Part shown: in pieces, positions 6,811 through 13,660 of the stretch | Layout of the letters: the number at the start of each line of letters is the position of its first letter | Position numbering within the stretch: position 1 is the first letter of the stretch | Source: Acidovorax_G sp046289925 | GTDB lineage: Bacteria; Pseudomonadota; Gammaproteobacteria; Burkholderiales; Burkholderiaceae_C | NCBI GenBank assembly: GCA_046289925.1 | Contig: JBKBUN010000057.1 | Coordinates: 1-17,837 of the forward strand | Direction of reading: 5' to 3' | DNA: 17,837 nucleotides | Notes under the pieces: generated by a model | Database searches by the model: none | What the model was told of the DNA's origin: nothing | The model's input: the letters and a program-made list of their open reading frames with translations, nothing else | Translations under genes and position numbers: made by a program

Positions 6811-7482
6811 ATGCTGAATCTTCCGCTCTCATTTTTGCAGCGCCCTGCCGCGCCTTCCACCCCGCGCCCCTGGCTGCTGGTGCTGATGCACGGCGTGGGC
6901 AGCAACGAGCACGACCTGTTTGCGCTGGCCGCGCAGTTGCCCGAGCACTTTCATGTGCTGAGCCTGCGCGCCCCGCACCGCATGCGGCCCGGCGCCCATG
7001 CGTGGTTTGACTTTTCCATCGAGCCGAACGGCGACCGCAGCATCGACGAAGCGCAAGAGGCGCACAGCCGCGCCTTGGTGGCCGAGGCCATTGCCGCGGC
7101 CCAGGCGCAGACCGGCATTCCGCCTGAGCGCACGGTGGTGGGCGGCTTCAGCCAGGGCGGCATCATGGCGCTGTCGCTGCTGCTCACGCGGCCCGAGCTG
7201 ATGCGCGCCGCGCTGGTGTGGCACGGCCGTTTGTTGGCCCAGGTGGTGCCGCCCACGGCCCCGCTTGCGGCGGGGGGGGCCACACGACTGTGGGTCAGCC
7301 ACGGCAGCCACGATGCGGTGATCCCGGTGCAGCACGCCCATGCGCTGTGCCACCACATGGACAGCCTGCCGGTGAGCGTGACCTACCGAGAGTTCCCATC
7401 GGCACACGAGATCCGCCCGGGCGAGCTGGCGGCCACGCTCGAATGGCTGGAGTCGCTGGTCACGGGCGCAGTGCCTTTGTAG
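6811..7482 (+). CDS. Carboxylesterase / lysophospholipase-like alpha/beta hydrolase (YpfH type)
   Basis: A 223-residue single-domain serine hydrolase of the phospholipase/carboxylesterase (Abhydrolase_2) family. The oxyanion segment is LMHGVGSNEHD, the nucleophile elbow GFSQGG (Ser114), the acid lies in SHGSHDAVIP (Asp168) and the base in SAHEI (His199), so the catalytic triad is complete. No signal peptide is visible, hence cytosolic. The start at ATG 6811 (MLNLPLSFLQRP) fits the family; the same frame continues upstream to 6733 but with Arg/Cys-rich, non-conserved residues. An 8-G run lies inside the gene at 7272-7279. It follows the dioxygenase gene by 74 bp and is convergent with the regulator at 7510, 27 bp away. 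The substrate cannot be read from the sequence. Confidence 0.88.
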   Translation: MLNLPLSFLQRPAAPSTPRPWLLVLMHGVGSNEHDLFALAAQLPEHFHVLSLRAPHRMRPGAHAWFDFSIEPNGDRSIDEAQEAHSRALVAEAIAAAQAQTGIPPERTVVGGFSQGGIMALSLLLTRPELMRAALVWHGRLLAQVVPPTAPLAAGGATRLWVSHGSHDAVIPVQHAHALCHHMDSLPVSVTYREFPSAHEIRPGELAATLEWLESLVTGAVPL

Positions 7483-7509
7483 CGGCAGTGCGGCCCTTGC
7501 GGCAGTGGC

Positions 7510-7986
7510 TCAATCGAGTGGCAGCGCCGTGGTGCGCTTGACTTCCTTGAGCGAAAAGCTGGTCGAGATCTCGCGCACGCCCGGCAGGTTGCGCACAACG
7601 CTGCGCACGAACTCTGAAAAACGCTCCAGGTCCTGCGCCACCACTTCGAGCTGGTAGTCGTAGCGGCCCGAAAGGTTGTGGCAGGACAGCACCTGGGGCA
7701 GCACCTGCACCTCGCGCTCGAACGCGGCGGTGGTTTCGTCGGTGTGGTTGTGCAGTCCCAGGTGCACAAAGCCCAGCACGCCATAGCCCACGCGGTGCCG
7801 GTCGAGCTGTGCGTGGTAGCCCGCGATCACGCCCGACTGCTCCAGTTGCCGCACGCGCCGCCAGCAGGGCGAAGGCGACAGCGCCACCTGCTCGGCCAAC
7901 GTGCCCACGGTGGTGCGGGCGTCGCGCTGCAGGGTGCGCAGCAGGCTGCGATCTACGGCGTCCAAAGTGATGGCAGGATGGGGCAT
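7510..7986 (-). CDS. mdeR: Lrp/AsnC-family regulator, likely MdeR
   Basis: 158 residues. An N-terminal helix-turn-helix (about residues 8-58: LDAVDRSLLRTLQ, then VALSPSPCWRRVRQLE as recognition helix) precedes a RAM/AsnC ligand-binding and oligomerisation domain (about 70-150, with GRYDYQLEVVAQD and PGVREISTSFSL). ATG 7986 has AAGG 6 bases upstream. The gene is divergent from methionine gamma-lyase with 132 bp between them. In Pseudomonas putida, mdeR is an Lrp-type gene placed in the same way next to mdeA and needed for its expression. The name here rests on this arrangement and on family, not on a detailed sequence comparison. Confidence 0.85.
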   Translation of the reverse strand: MPHPAITLDAVDRSLLRTLQRDARTTVGTLAEQVALSPSPCWRRVRQLEQSGVIAGYHAQLDRHRVGYGVLGFVHLGLHNHTDETTAAFEREVQVLPQVLSCHNLSGRYDYQLEVVAQDLERFSEFVRSVVRNLPGVREISTSFSLKEVKRTTALPLD

Positions 7987-8118
7987 AATTTACCTTGATG
8001 CGTTAGATTTTGGGTTGATTATTCCATTTTTGAGGGTTTTTAGGGTCTGAGAACGCAAAGTCTTGCCCGGCGGCTGGCCCAACAATCGGTGTATTCCCAC
8101 TCACCGATCGTAGCCCGC
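7987..8118. promoter_or_regulatory. Divergent mdeR-mdeA control region
   Basis: The first 60 bases (7987-8046) are strikingly AT-rich compared with the rest of the window, as expected for promoters and Lrp-type binding. On the plus strand two direct repeats, TTTTTGAGGG (8027-8036) and TTTTTAGGG (8037-8045), lie one helical turn apart. On the minus strand AATAAT (8018-8023) is a possible -10 box for mdeR without a good -35. No convincing -35/-10 pair is visible for mdeA, consistent with an activator-dependent promoter. Confidence 0.55.
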
Positions 8119-9396
8119 ATGACCACCACCACCCCCGCCAGCCTTGCCGGTTTCAGCACCCGCGCCATCCACTTTGGCTACAACCCGGCCGAGCACCAGG
8201 GCGCGCTGGTGCCGCCCATCCACACCTCGGCCACCTGGACGTTTTCGGACGTGGGTTACGGCGCGCGCTGCTTTGCGGGCGAGGAAAGCGGCTACATCTA
8301 CACGCGCATTGCCAACCCCACGCTGGCACTGCTGGAAGGGCGCTTGGCCAGCCTGGAGCAGGGCGCGGCTGCGGTAGTGTTCGGCTCGGGTATGGGTGCC
8401 ATTACGGCCACGCTGTGGTCTCTGCTGGAGCCGGGCGACGAGATCGTGGCCGACCTCACGCTCTACGGCTGCACTTTTTCGTTTCTGCACCATGGGCTCG
8501 CGCGCTTTGGCGTGCAAGTGCGCCATGCAGACCTGACCGACCCTGCCGTGCTGGCCTCCGCCATCGGCCCGCGCACCCGCGTGGTGTACCTAGAGACCCC
8601 GGCCAACCCCAACATGCGGCTGGTGGACATTGCCGCCGTGGCCGCCGTGGCCCACGCCCAGGGCGCCAAGGTGGTGGTGGACAACACCTACTGCACGCCC
8701 TATCTGCAGCAGCCGCTGGTGTTGGGGGCGGATGTGAGCGTGCACTCCATGACCAAGTACCTCGGCGGCCATGGCGACCTCACGGCCGGAGCGGCGGTGT
8801 TTGCCGACCCCGAACTGGCCCAGCGCGTGCGCCTGTACGGCCTCAAAGACATGACGGGCGCGGTGATGTCGGCCCACGATGCCCACCTGGTGATGCGCGG
8901 CCTGAAAACCCTGGCGCTGCGCATGGACCGCCACTGCCAGAGCGCCCAGACGGTCGCCGAATACATCGCTGCGCACCCGGCCACTGCCGTGGTGCACTAC
9001 CCCGGTCTGCCCAGTTTTCCGCAGCATGCACTGGCCAAACGGCAGATGCGCCAGATGGGCGGCATGATCGCGTTCGAACTGCACGGCGGGCTGGAGGCTG
9101 GCGTGCGCTTCATGGACGCGCTGCAACTCGTCGCCCGCGCCGTCAGCCTGGGTGACGCCGAAACCCTGGCCCAGCACCCGGCCAGCATGACGCATTCCAC
9201 CTACACGCCCCAAGAGCGCGCCGCGCACGGCATTTCCGAAGGGCTGGTGCGTCTGTCGGTAGGGCTGGAGGACGTGCAGGACATCCTGGCCGACATCGGC
9301 CAGGCGCTGGATCTCGTACACGCGCTGGACTTCAGCCACGCCCAGCCGACGATGGCTGGGGCAGTGGCAGTGCCGTCTTGTAGCGCACCTGCTTGA
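8119..9396 (+). CDS. mdeA: L-methionine gamma-lyase
   Basis: PLP enzyme of the Cys/Met-metabolism family that splits L-methionine into methanethiol, ammonia and 2-oxobutyrate. From memory, long stretches match the P. putida enzyme: GYxYTRIANPTL (Tyr61, Arg63), LTLYGCTFSFLHHG (Tyr116, Cys118), VVDNTYCTPYLQ, the PLP-lysine in SMTKYLGGHGD (Lys213), and GLKDMTGAV. Cys118 corresponds to P. putida Cys116, a residue typical of true gamma-lyases and not of cystathionine enzymes or O-acetylhomoserine sulfhydrylases. I start at ATG 8119 (425 aa); a GTG at 8089 would add ten unconserved residues, and neither has a strong ribosome-binding site. The C-terminus runs about 27 residues past the end of the 398-residue P. 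putida protein, and its last 65 bp overlap the 3' end of the convergent regulator gene. Confidence 0.93.
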   Translation: MTTTTPASLAGFSTRAIHFGYNPAEHQGALVPPIHTSATWTFSDVGYGARCFAGEESGYIYTRIANPTLALLEGRLASLEQGAAAVVFGSGMGAITATLWSLLEPGDEIVADLTLYGCTFSFLHHGLARFGVQVRHADLTDPAVLASAIGPRTRVVYLETPANPNMRLVDIAAVAAVAHAQGAKVVVDNTYCTPYLQQPLVLGADVSVHSMTKYLGGHGDLTAGAAVFADPELAQRVRLYGLKDMTGAVMSAHDAHLVMRGLKTLALRMDRHCQSAQTVAEYIAAHPATAVVHYPGLPSFPQHALAKRQMRQMGGMIAFELHGGLEAGVRFMDALQLVARAVSLGDAETLAQHPASMTHSTYTPQERAAHGISEGLVRLSVGLEDVQDILADIGQALDLVHALDFSHAQPTMAGAVAVPSCSAPA

Positions 9397-9835
9397 GTGC
9401 GAAGCTGGAGCGGATCTTCTCTACCCCCGGGATGGGGCTGAGCTGCTCCAGGATGAAGCGCTCCAGCGCCGCCATGTCGGCCACGGCCACGCGGATGAGG
9501 TAGTCGGAGTCGCCGGTCATCAGGTAGCACTCCATCACCTCGTCGTGCTCGGCAATGCGGCGCTCGAAGTCGGCCAGCGCCTCCTTGCTCTGGGTACGCA
9601 GGCTGATGTTGATGAACACATTGAGCCCCAGCCCCAGCGCCGCCGCGCTGGCCAGCGCCACGTAGCGGCTGATGACGCCTGCGGCCTCCAGCGCCTTGAC
9701 CCGCGCCAGGCAGGGCGACGGCGACAGATGCACGCGCCGCGCGAGTTCGACATTCGACAGTGCGCCGTCGGCCTGCAACTCCGCCAGGATGCGCAGGTCG
9801 ATGGCATCAAGTTTGATATTTTGTGGAACGCTCAT
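9332..9835 (-). CDS. Second Lrp/AsnC-family transcriptional regulator
   Basis: 167 residues from ATG 9835 (MSVPQNIKLDAIDLRILAEL). HTH domain about residues 8-60 (ELARRVHLSPSPCLARVKALE), RAM domain about 75-150 (MTGDSDYLIRVAV, then IPGVEKIRSSFAL). It is related to but clearly different from the regulator at 7510. It is divergent from the E1 gene at 9920 (84 bp between starts) and probably controls that gene and itself. It is convergent with mdeA and overlaps it by 65 bp; residues after TALPL (PQPSSAGRG) are a tail inside this overlap. The open frame continues upstream to 12613 opposite the E1 gene, but that part is a shadow of codon bias. The ligand is unknown; methionine, 2-oxobutyrate or a branched-chain amino acid would fit the setting. 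Confidence 0.92.
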   Translation of the reverse strand: MSVPQNIKLDAIDLRILAELQADGALSNVELARRVHLSPSPCLARVKALEAAGVISRYVALASAAALGLGLNVFINISLRTQSKEALADFERRIAEHDEVMECYLMTGDSDYLIRVAVADMAALERFILEQLSPIPGVEKIRSSFALKQVRYKTALPLPQPSSAGRG

Positions 9836-9839
9836 AAAC

Positions 9840-9854
9840 CGGCATTTTGTGCTG
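9840..9854. promoter_or_regulatory. Candidate Lrp-type box between second regulator and E1 gene
   Basis: CGGCATTTTGTGCTG agrees with the published E. coli Lrp consensus YAGHAWATTWTDCTR at 12 of 15 positions. It contains a GCA/TGC dyad and lies 4 bases upstream of the second regulator's start codon, in the divergent 84-bp control region. It fits autoregulation. It is a single short match and not proof. Confidence 0.4.
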
Positions 9855-9919
9855 CGAAACGCCAAGATGATCAGCGCTTGGGTACCACATTCTGCCCGCT
9901 GAGCCCTACAGTGAAGCCC

Positions 9920-12589
9920 ATGAACGCCACCACCCCCATGCACCTGCTGGGTGCGCCCTCGGCACACGATGCCGACCCCATCGAGACCGCCGAATGGCGC
10001 GACGCCTTTCTGGCGGTGTGTGCCACTGCCGGGCTCGAACGGGCGCGCCAGATTCTGGACACGCTGGCACAACTGGCGCGCGCGCAGCGCGTGGGATGGC
10101 AACCCGACCTCAACACCCCCTACGTCAACACCGTGGCGGTGCAAGAGCAGCCGCTGTTTCCGGGCGACCTTGCCATCGAGGAGCGGCTTGCGTCGCTGAT
10201 GCGCTGGAACGCGCTGGCCATGGTGGTGCGCGCCAACCAGGCCTATGGCGAGCTGGGCGGGCACATTGCCAGCTACGCAAGCGCCGCCGATCTGTTCGAG
10301 TGCGGCTTCAACCACTTCTTTCGCGCCCGCGAGGGCACGGGCCCGGGCCAGCACCGGGGCGACCTGGTGTTCTTCCAGCCGCACAGCGCGCCTGGCGTGT
10401 ACGCGCGGGCCTACCTGGAAGGCCGGCTGTCGGAGCAAGACCTGATGCACTACCGGCAGGAGATCACCGCCCCGGCACAGGGCGCTCGTGGCCTCTCGAG
10501 CTACCCGCACCCCTGGCTCATGCCCGAGTTCTGGCAGTTCCCCACGGGCTCGATGGGCATAGGCCCCATCAGCAGCATCTACCACGCGCGCTTCATGCGT
10601 TACCTCACGCACCGTAACTTGCTGGACTGCACGGGCCGCAAGGTGTGGGGCGTGTTCGGCGATGGCGAGATGGACGAGCCCGAAAGCATGAGTGCGCTGA
10701 CCCTGGCCGCGCGCGAGGGGCTGGACAACCTGGTGTGGGTGGTCAACTGCAACCTGCAGCGTCTCGATGGCCCGGTGCGCGGCAACGGCCGCATCGTGGA
10801 CGAGCTGGAGCGCCTGTTTGCAGGCGCGGGCTGGAACGTCGTCAAGCTGCTGTGGGGCAGCGACTGGGACGGCCTGTTTGCCCGCGACCTCACGGGTGCT
10901 CTGGCGCGCACACTGCAGGCCACGGTGGACGGCCAGATGCAGACCTTTGCCGCCAAGGACGGCCGCTTCAACCGCGACAACTTCTTTGGCCAGAACCCCG
11001 AGCTGGCCGCGCTCGCCCAGGGCATGACGGACGAACAGATCGACCGCTTGAAGCGCGGCGGGCACGACCTGGTGAAGATCTATGCCGCCTATGCCGCCGC
11101 AGCAGCCCATCGGGGCCAGCCCACCGTGATCCTGGCCCACACTAAAAAGGGCTACGGCATGGGCCAGGCCGGGCAGGGCAAGATGACCACGCACAGTCAG
11201 AAGAAGCTCGACGCCGACGATCTGATCGCTTTCCGCAACCGCTTCCAGCTCCCGCTGTCGGACGAGCAGGCCACGGGCCTGGCGTTTTACAAGCCCGCCC
11301 AAGACAGCCCCGAGATGCAATACCTGCGCGAGCGCCGCGCCGCGCTGGGCGGGGCGCTGCCCCAGCGCCACACCGACTGCGACGTGGTGCCCGTGCCCGC
11401 AGTGGGGCAGTACGCGCAGTTTGCGCTGCAGGCCGACGGCAAAGAGATGAGCACCACCATGGCCTTTGTGCGCATGCTGGGCAGCTTGCTCAAAGACGCG
11501 CAACTCGGCCCGCGCATCGTGCCCATCGTGGCCGACGAGGCGCGCACCTTCGGCATGGCCAACCTGTTCAAGCAGGTGGGCATCTACAGCAGCGTGGGCC
11601 AGCGCTACGCGCCTGAAGACATCGGCTCGGTGTTGAGCTACCGCGAAGCGTTGGATGGACAGATTCTGGAAGAAGGCATCAGCGAAGCCGGTGCCATTGC
11701 GAGCTGGACGGCTGCCGCCACCAGCTACAGCGTGCACGGCCTGGCCATGCTGCCGTTCTACATCTACTACTCGATGTTCGGCTTCCAGCGCGTGGGCGAC
11801 GCCATCTGGGCCGCTGCCGACCAGCGCGCGCGCGGCTTTTTGCTGGGCGCCACCTCGGGCCGCACCACGCTGGGCGGCGAGGGGCTGCAGCACCAAGACG
11901 GCAGCAGCCACCTGGTGGCGGCCACCATCCCCAACTGCAAGGCCTATGACCCGGCCTATGCGGGCGAGCTGGCCGTGATCCTGGACGCGGGCATGCGCGA
12001 GATGCTGGTCGAGCAGCAGGACGTGTTCTATTACCTCACGCTGATGAACGAAAACTACGCCCAACCCGACCTGCCCACAGGCGCAGCCGAAGGCGTGCTG
12101 CGCGGCGCTTATGTGTTCGAGCGCCACACGCCCGCCACTGCCGCGGCAGGCGCACCGGCTGTCACGCTGCTGGGCTCGGGTGCCATCCTCACCGAAGTGC
12201 GCCAAGCCGCTGTGGCCCTGGCCGCCGAGGGCATTGCAGCCACTGTGGTCAGCGTCACGAGCTGGAGCGAACTGGCCCGCGATGGCCAGGCCTGCGAACA
12301 GCGCTGGCTGGCCGGCCAGCCCACAGGCACGCCCTGGATCACGGCGCTGTTGCAGACCACCGAAGGGCCGGTGATTGCCGTCACCGACTATGTGCGCGCC
12401 GTGCCCGAGGCGGTGCGGGCCTGGGTGCCCGAGGGGCGGCGCTTGGTGACGCTGGGGACCGATGGGTTTGGGCGCAGCGATACGCGGGCTGCGCTGCGGC
12501 GGTTCTTTGGGGTGGATGCGCAGGCGGTGGTGGGGGCGGCCCGGGCGGTGCTGGGGGGGGGGGAGGGCTTGGGGGCTGCTCGCGCTTAA
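9920..12589 (+). CDS. mdeB: Homodimeric 2-oxoacid (pyruvate-type) dehydrogenase E1, AceE family; likely MdeB acting on 2-oxobutyrate
   Basis: 889 residues, nearly the length of E. coli AceE (887). This thiamine-diphosphate enzyme decarboxylates a 2-oxoacid and passes the acyl group to a lipoyl E2. The thiamine/Mg motif is GDGEMDEPE (residues 247-255) followed by NCN at 276-278; FFQPHSAPGVYARA, FPTGSMGIGP, ILAHTKKGYGMG and VPIVADEARTFGM are typical AceE blocks. ATG 9920 is chosen for length; GTG 9911 and ATG 9938 are in frame too, and no strong ribosome-binding site is present. No E2 or E3 gene is next to it. Beside methionine gamma-lyase and Lrp regulators it matches P. putida mdeB, an E1 preferring 2-oxobutyrate; by sequence alone it could also be called aceE. 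An 11-G run (12553-12563) lies 24 bases before the stop. Confidence 0.9.
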   Translation: MNATTPMHLLGAPSAHDADPIETAEWRDAFLAVCATAGLERARQILDTLAQLARAQRVGWQPDLNTPYVNTVAVQEQPLFPGDLAIEERLASLMRWNALAMVVRANQAYGELGGHIASYASAADLFECGFNHFFRAREGTGPGQHRGDLVFFQPHSAPGVYARAYLEGRLSEQDLMHYRQEITAPAQGARGLSSYPHPWLMPEFWQFPTGSMGIGPISSIYHARFMRYLTHRNLLDCTGRKVWGVFGDGEMDEPESMSALTLAAREGLDNLVWVVNCNLQRLDGPVRGNGRIVDELERLFAGAGWNVVKLLWGSDWDGLFARDLTGALARTLQATVDGQMQTFAAKDGRFNRDNFFGQNPELAALAQGMTDEQIDRLKRGGHDLVKIYAAYAAAAAHRGQPTVILAHTKKGYGMGQAGQGKMTTHSQKKLDADDLIAFRNRFQLPLSDEQATGLAFYKPAQDSPEMQYLRERRAALGGALPQRHTDCDVVPVPAVGQYAQFALQADGKEMSTTMAFVRMLGSLLKDAQLGPRIVPIVADEARTFGMANLFKQVGIYSSVGQRYAPEDIGSVLSYREALDGQILEEGISEAGAIASWTAAATSYSVHGLAMLPFYIYYSMFGFQRVGDAIWAAADQRARGFLLGATSGRTTLGGEGLQHQDGSSHLVAATIPNCKAYDPAYAGELAVILDAGMREMLVEQQDVFYYLTLMNENYAQPDLPTGAAEGVLRGAYVFERHTPATAAAGAPAVTLLGSGAILTEVRQAAVALAAEGIAATVVSVTSWSELARDGQACEQRWLAGQPTGTPWITALLQTTEGPVIAVTDYVRAVPEAVRAWVPEGRRLVTLGTDGFGRSDTRAALRRFFGVDAQAVVGAARAVLGGGEGLGAARA

Positions 12590-12619
12590 GAAACGAGCAC
12601 GAGCGAACCCCAAAGGCCT
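12590..12619. other. Short convergent spacer, no terminator seen
   Basis: Only 30 bp separate the E1 stop from the cydB stop on the opposite strand. It holds no stem-loop with a T-tract, so termination must be Rho-dependent or lie within the opposing genes. Confidence 0.5.
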
Positions 12620-13630
12620 TCACAACCCGTACGTCAACTCCCGCGCCTTGCCCCAGAACACGCGGTACATGAAGATCGTGTAGGCCACGATCACCGGCAG
12701 CGTGGTGCCCACGCCGATTGCAATCACCACCAGCGACTCGGTGGCGCTTGCCGCGTCCCACACCGTCAGGCGGTCGAACACGATGTACGGGTACAGGCTG
12801 TAGGCCAAGCCGAAGAAGGCCAGCACAAACACCAGCACGGTGGCCGCGAACACGATCCAGCCGTAGCCTGCATCCACCACCCGCGGGGTGTGCAGCACAT
12901 GGCGGATGGCCAGGAAAGCCGCCACGCAGGCCAGCGGAATCGGCAGCAGCACGAACAGCTCGGGCAGTGCGAACCATTTGGCAAACACCGTGGGGCTGAC
13001 CAGCGGAGACGCCATGGAGATGCCCAGCAGCGCCAGCCCCATGGGCCACAGCACCGCACGGCCCCAGCCCATGGCCTTGCGCTGCAGTTCGCCCTCGGTC
13101 TTCATCAACAGCCAGCCTGTGCCCAGCATGGCGTAGGCCGCGGGCAGCGTGAAGGCAATACCCAGGGCAAACAGGCGGGCCCAGGTGTCGGTGGCAAAAC
13201 CGGTGATGTAGGCCCCCAGCATCCAGCCCTGGGCCAGCGTGGTGACGAGTGAGCCGATGGCAAACACCGCGTTCCAGGTGGCCTTGTGCGAATCGCGCGC
13301 CTTCACGCGAAAGTCGAACGCCACACCGCGCAGGATCAGGCCGATCAGCATCACGGCCACCGGCAGGTACAGCGCCGACAGCACCAGCCCGTGCGCCATC
13401 GGAAATGCCACCAGCAGCACGCCCACGCCCAGCACCAGCCAGGTTTCGTTGGCGTCCCAGAAGGGGCCGATGCTGGAGACCATCACGTCTTTTTCAGCGT
13501 TGGTGGCAAAGGGCAGCAGGATGCCCACGCCCAGGTCGTAGCCGTCGAGCACGACATAAGCGAGCAGGGCCAGGCCCATCACGGCCATGAAGGCCAGGGG
13601 CAGCACGGTGGACCAGTCAATCGTTGCCAT
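12620..13630 (-). CDS. cydB: Quinol oxidase subunit II, cytochrome bd / cyanide-insensitive type
   Basis: 336-residue integral inner-membrane protein with about eight or nine hydrophobic helices, the non-haem partner of CydA in a terminal oxidase that reduces oxygen to water with electrons from quinol. Family marks are the N-terminal YVVLDGYDLGVGILLPF and the conserved GPFWDANETWLVL block at the start of the second helix pair. The length fits CioB (about 335) better than E. coli CydB (379). It lies 30 bp downstream of cydA in the same operon. ATG 13630 fits the family start, though no strong ribosome-binding site precedes it. No small CydX-like subunit follows, since the E1 gene ends just beyond. 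Identity is certain; cyanide insensitivity is inferred from the class. Confidence 0.95.
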   Translation of the reverse strand: MATIDWSTVLPLAFMAVMGLALLAYVVLDGYDLGVGILLPFATNAEKDVMVSSIGPFWDANETWLVLGVGVLLVAFPMAHGLVLSALYLPVAVMLIGLILRGVAFDFRVKARDSHKATWNAVFAIGSLVTTLAQGWMLGAYITGFATDTWARLFALGIAFTLPAAYAMLGTGWLLMKTEGELQRKAMGWGRAVLWPMGLALLGISMASPLVSPTVFAKWFALPELFVLLPIPLACVAAFLAIRHVLHTPRVVDAGYGWIVFAATVLVFVLAFFGLAYSLYPYIVFDRLTVWDAASATESLVVIAIGVGTTLPVIVAYTIFMYRVFWGKARELTYGL

Positions 13631-13660
13631 GGTGCGATGTCTTTCTGTGGTGGCGCGGTC

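Noticed and set aside
8119..9396. Reading the PLP enzyme as O-acetylhomoserine sulfhydrylase or cystathionine gamma-synthase
   Set aside because: The LTLYGCTF cysteine, the YTRIANPT context and the neighbouring Lrp and E1 genes all point to methionine gamma-lyase.
9545..12613. Very long open frame on the minus strand opposite the E1 gene, joined in frame to the second Lrp regulator
   Set aside because: It is caused by strong third-position G/C bias. The predicted peptide is His/Gly/Ala/Arg-rich without motifs, whereas the plus strand has full AceE conservation. Only the part from 9835 down to 9332 is a real protein.
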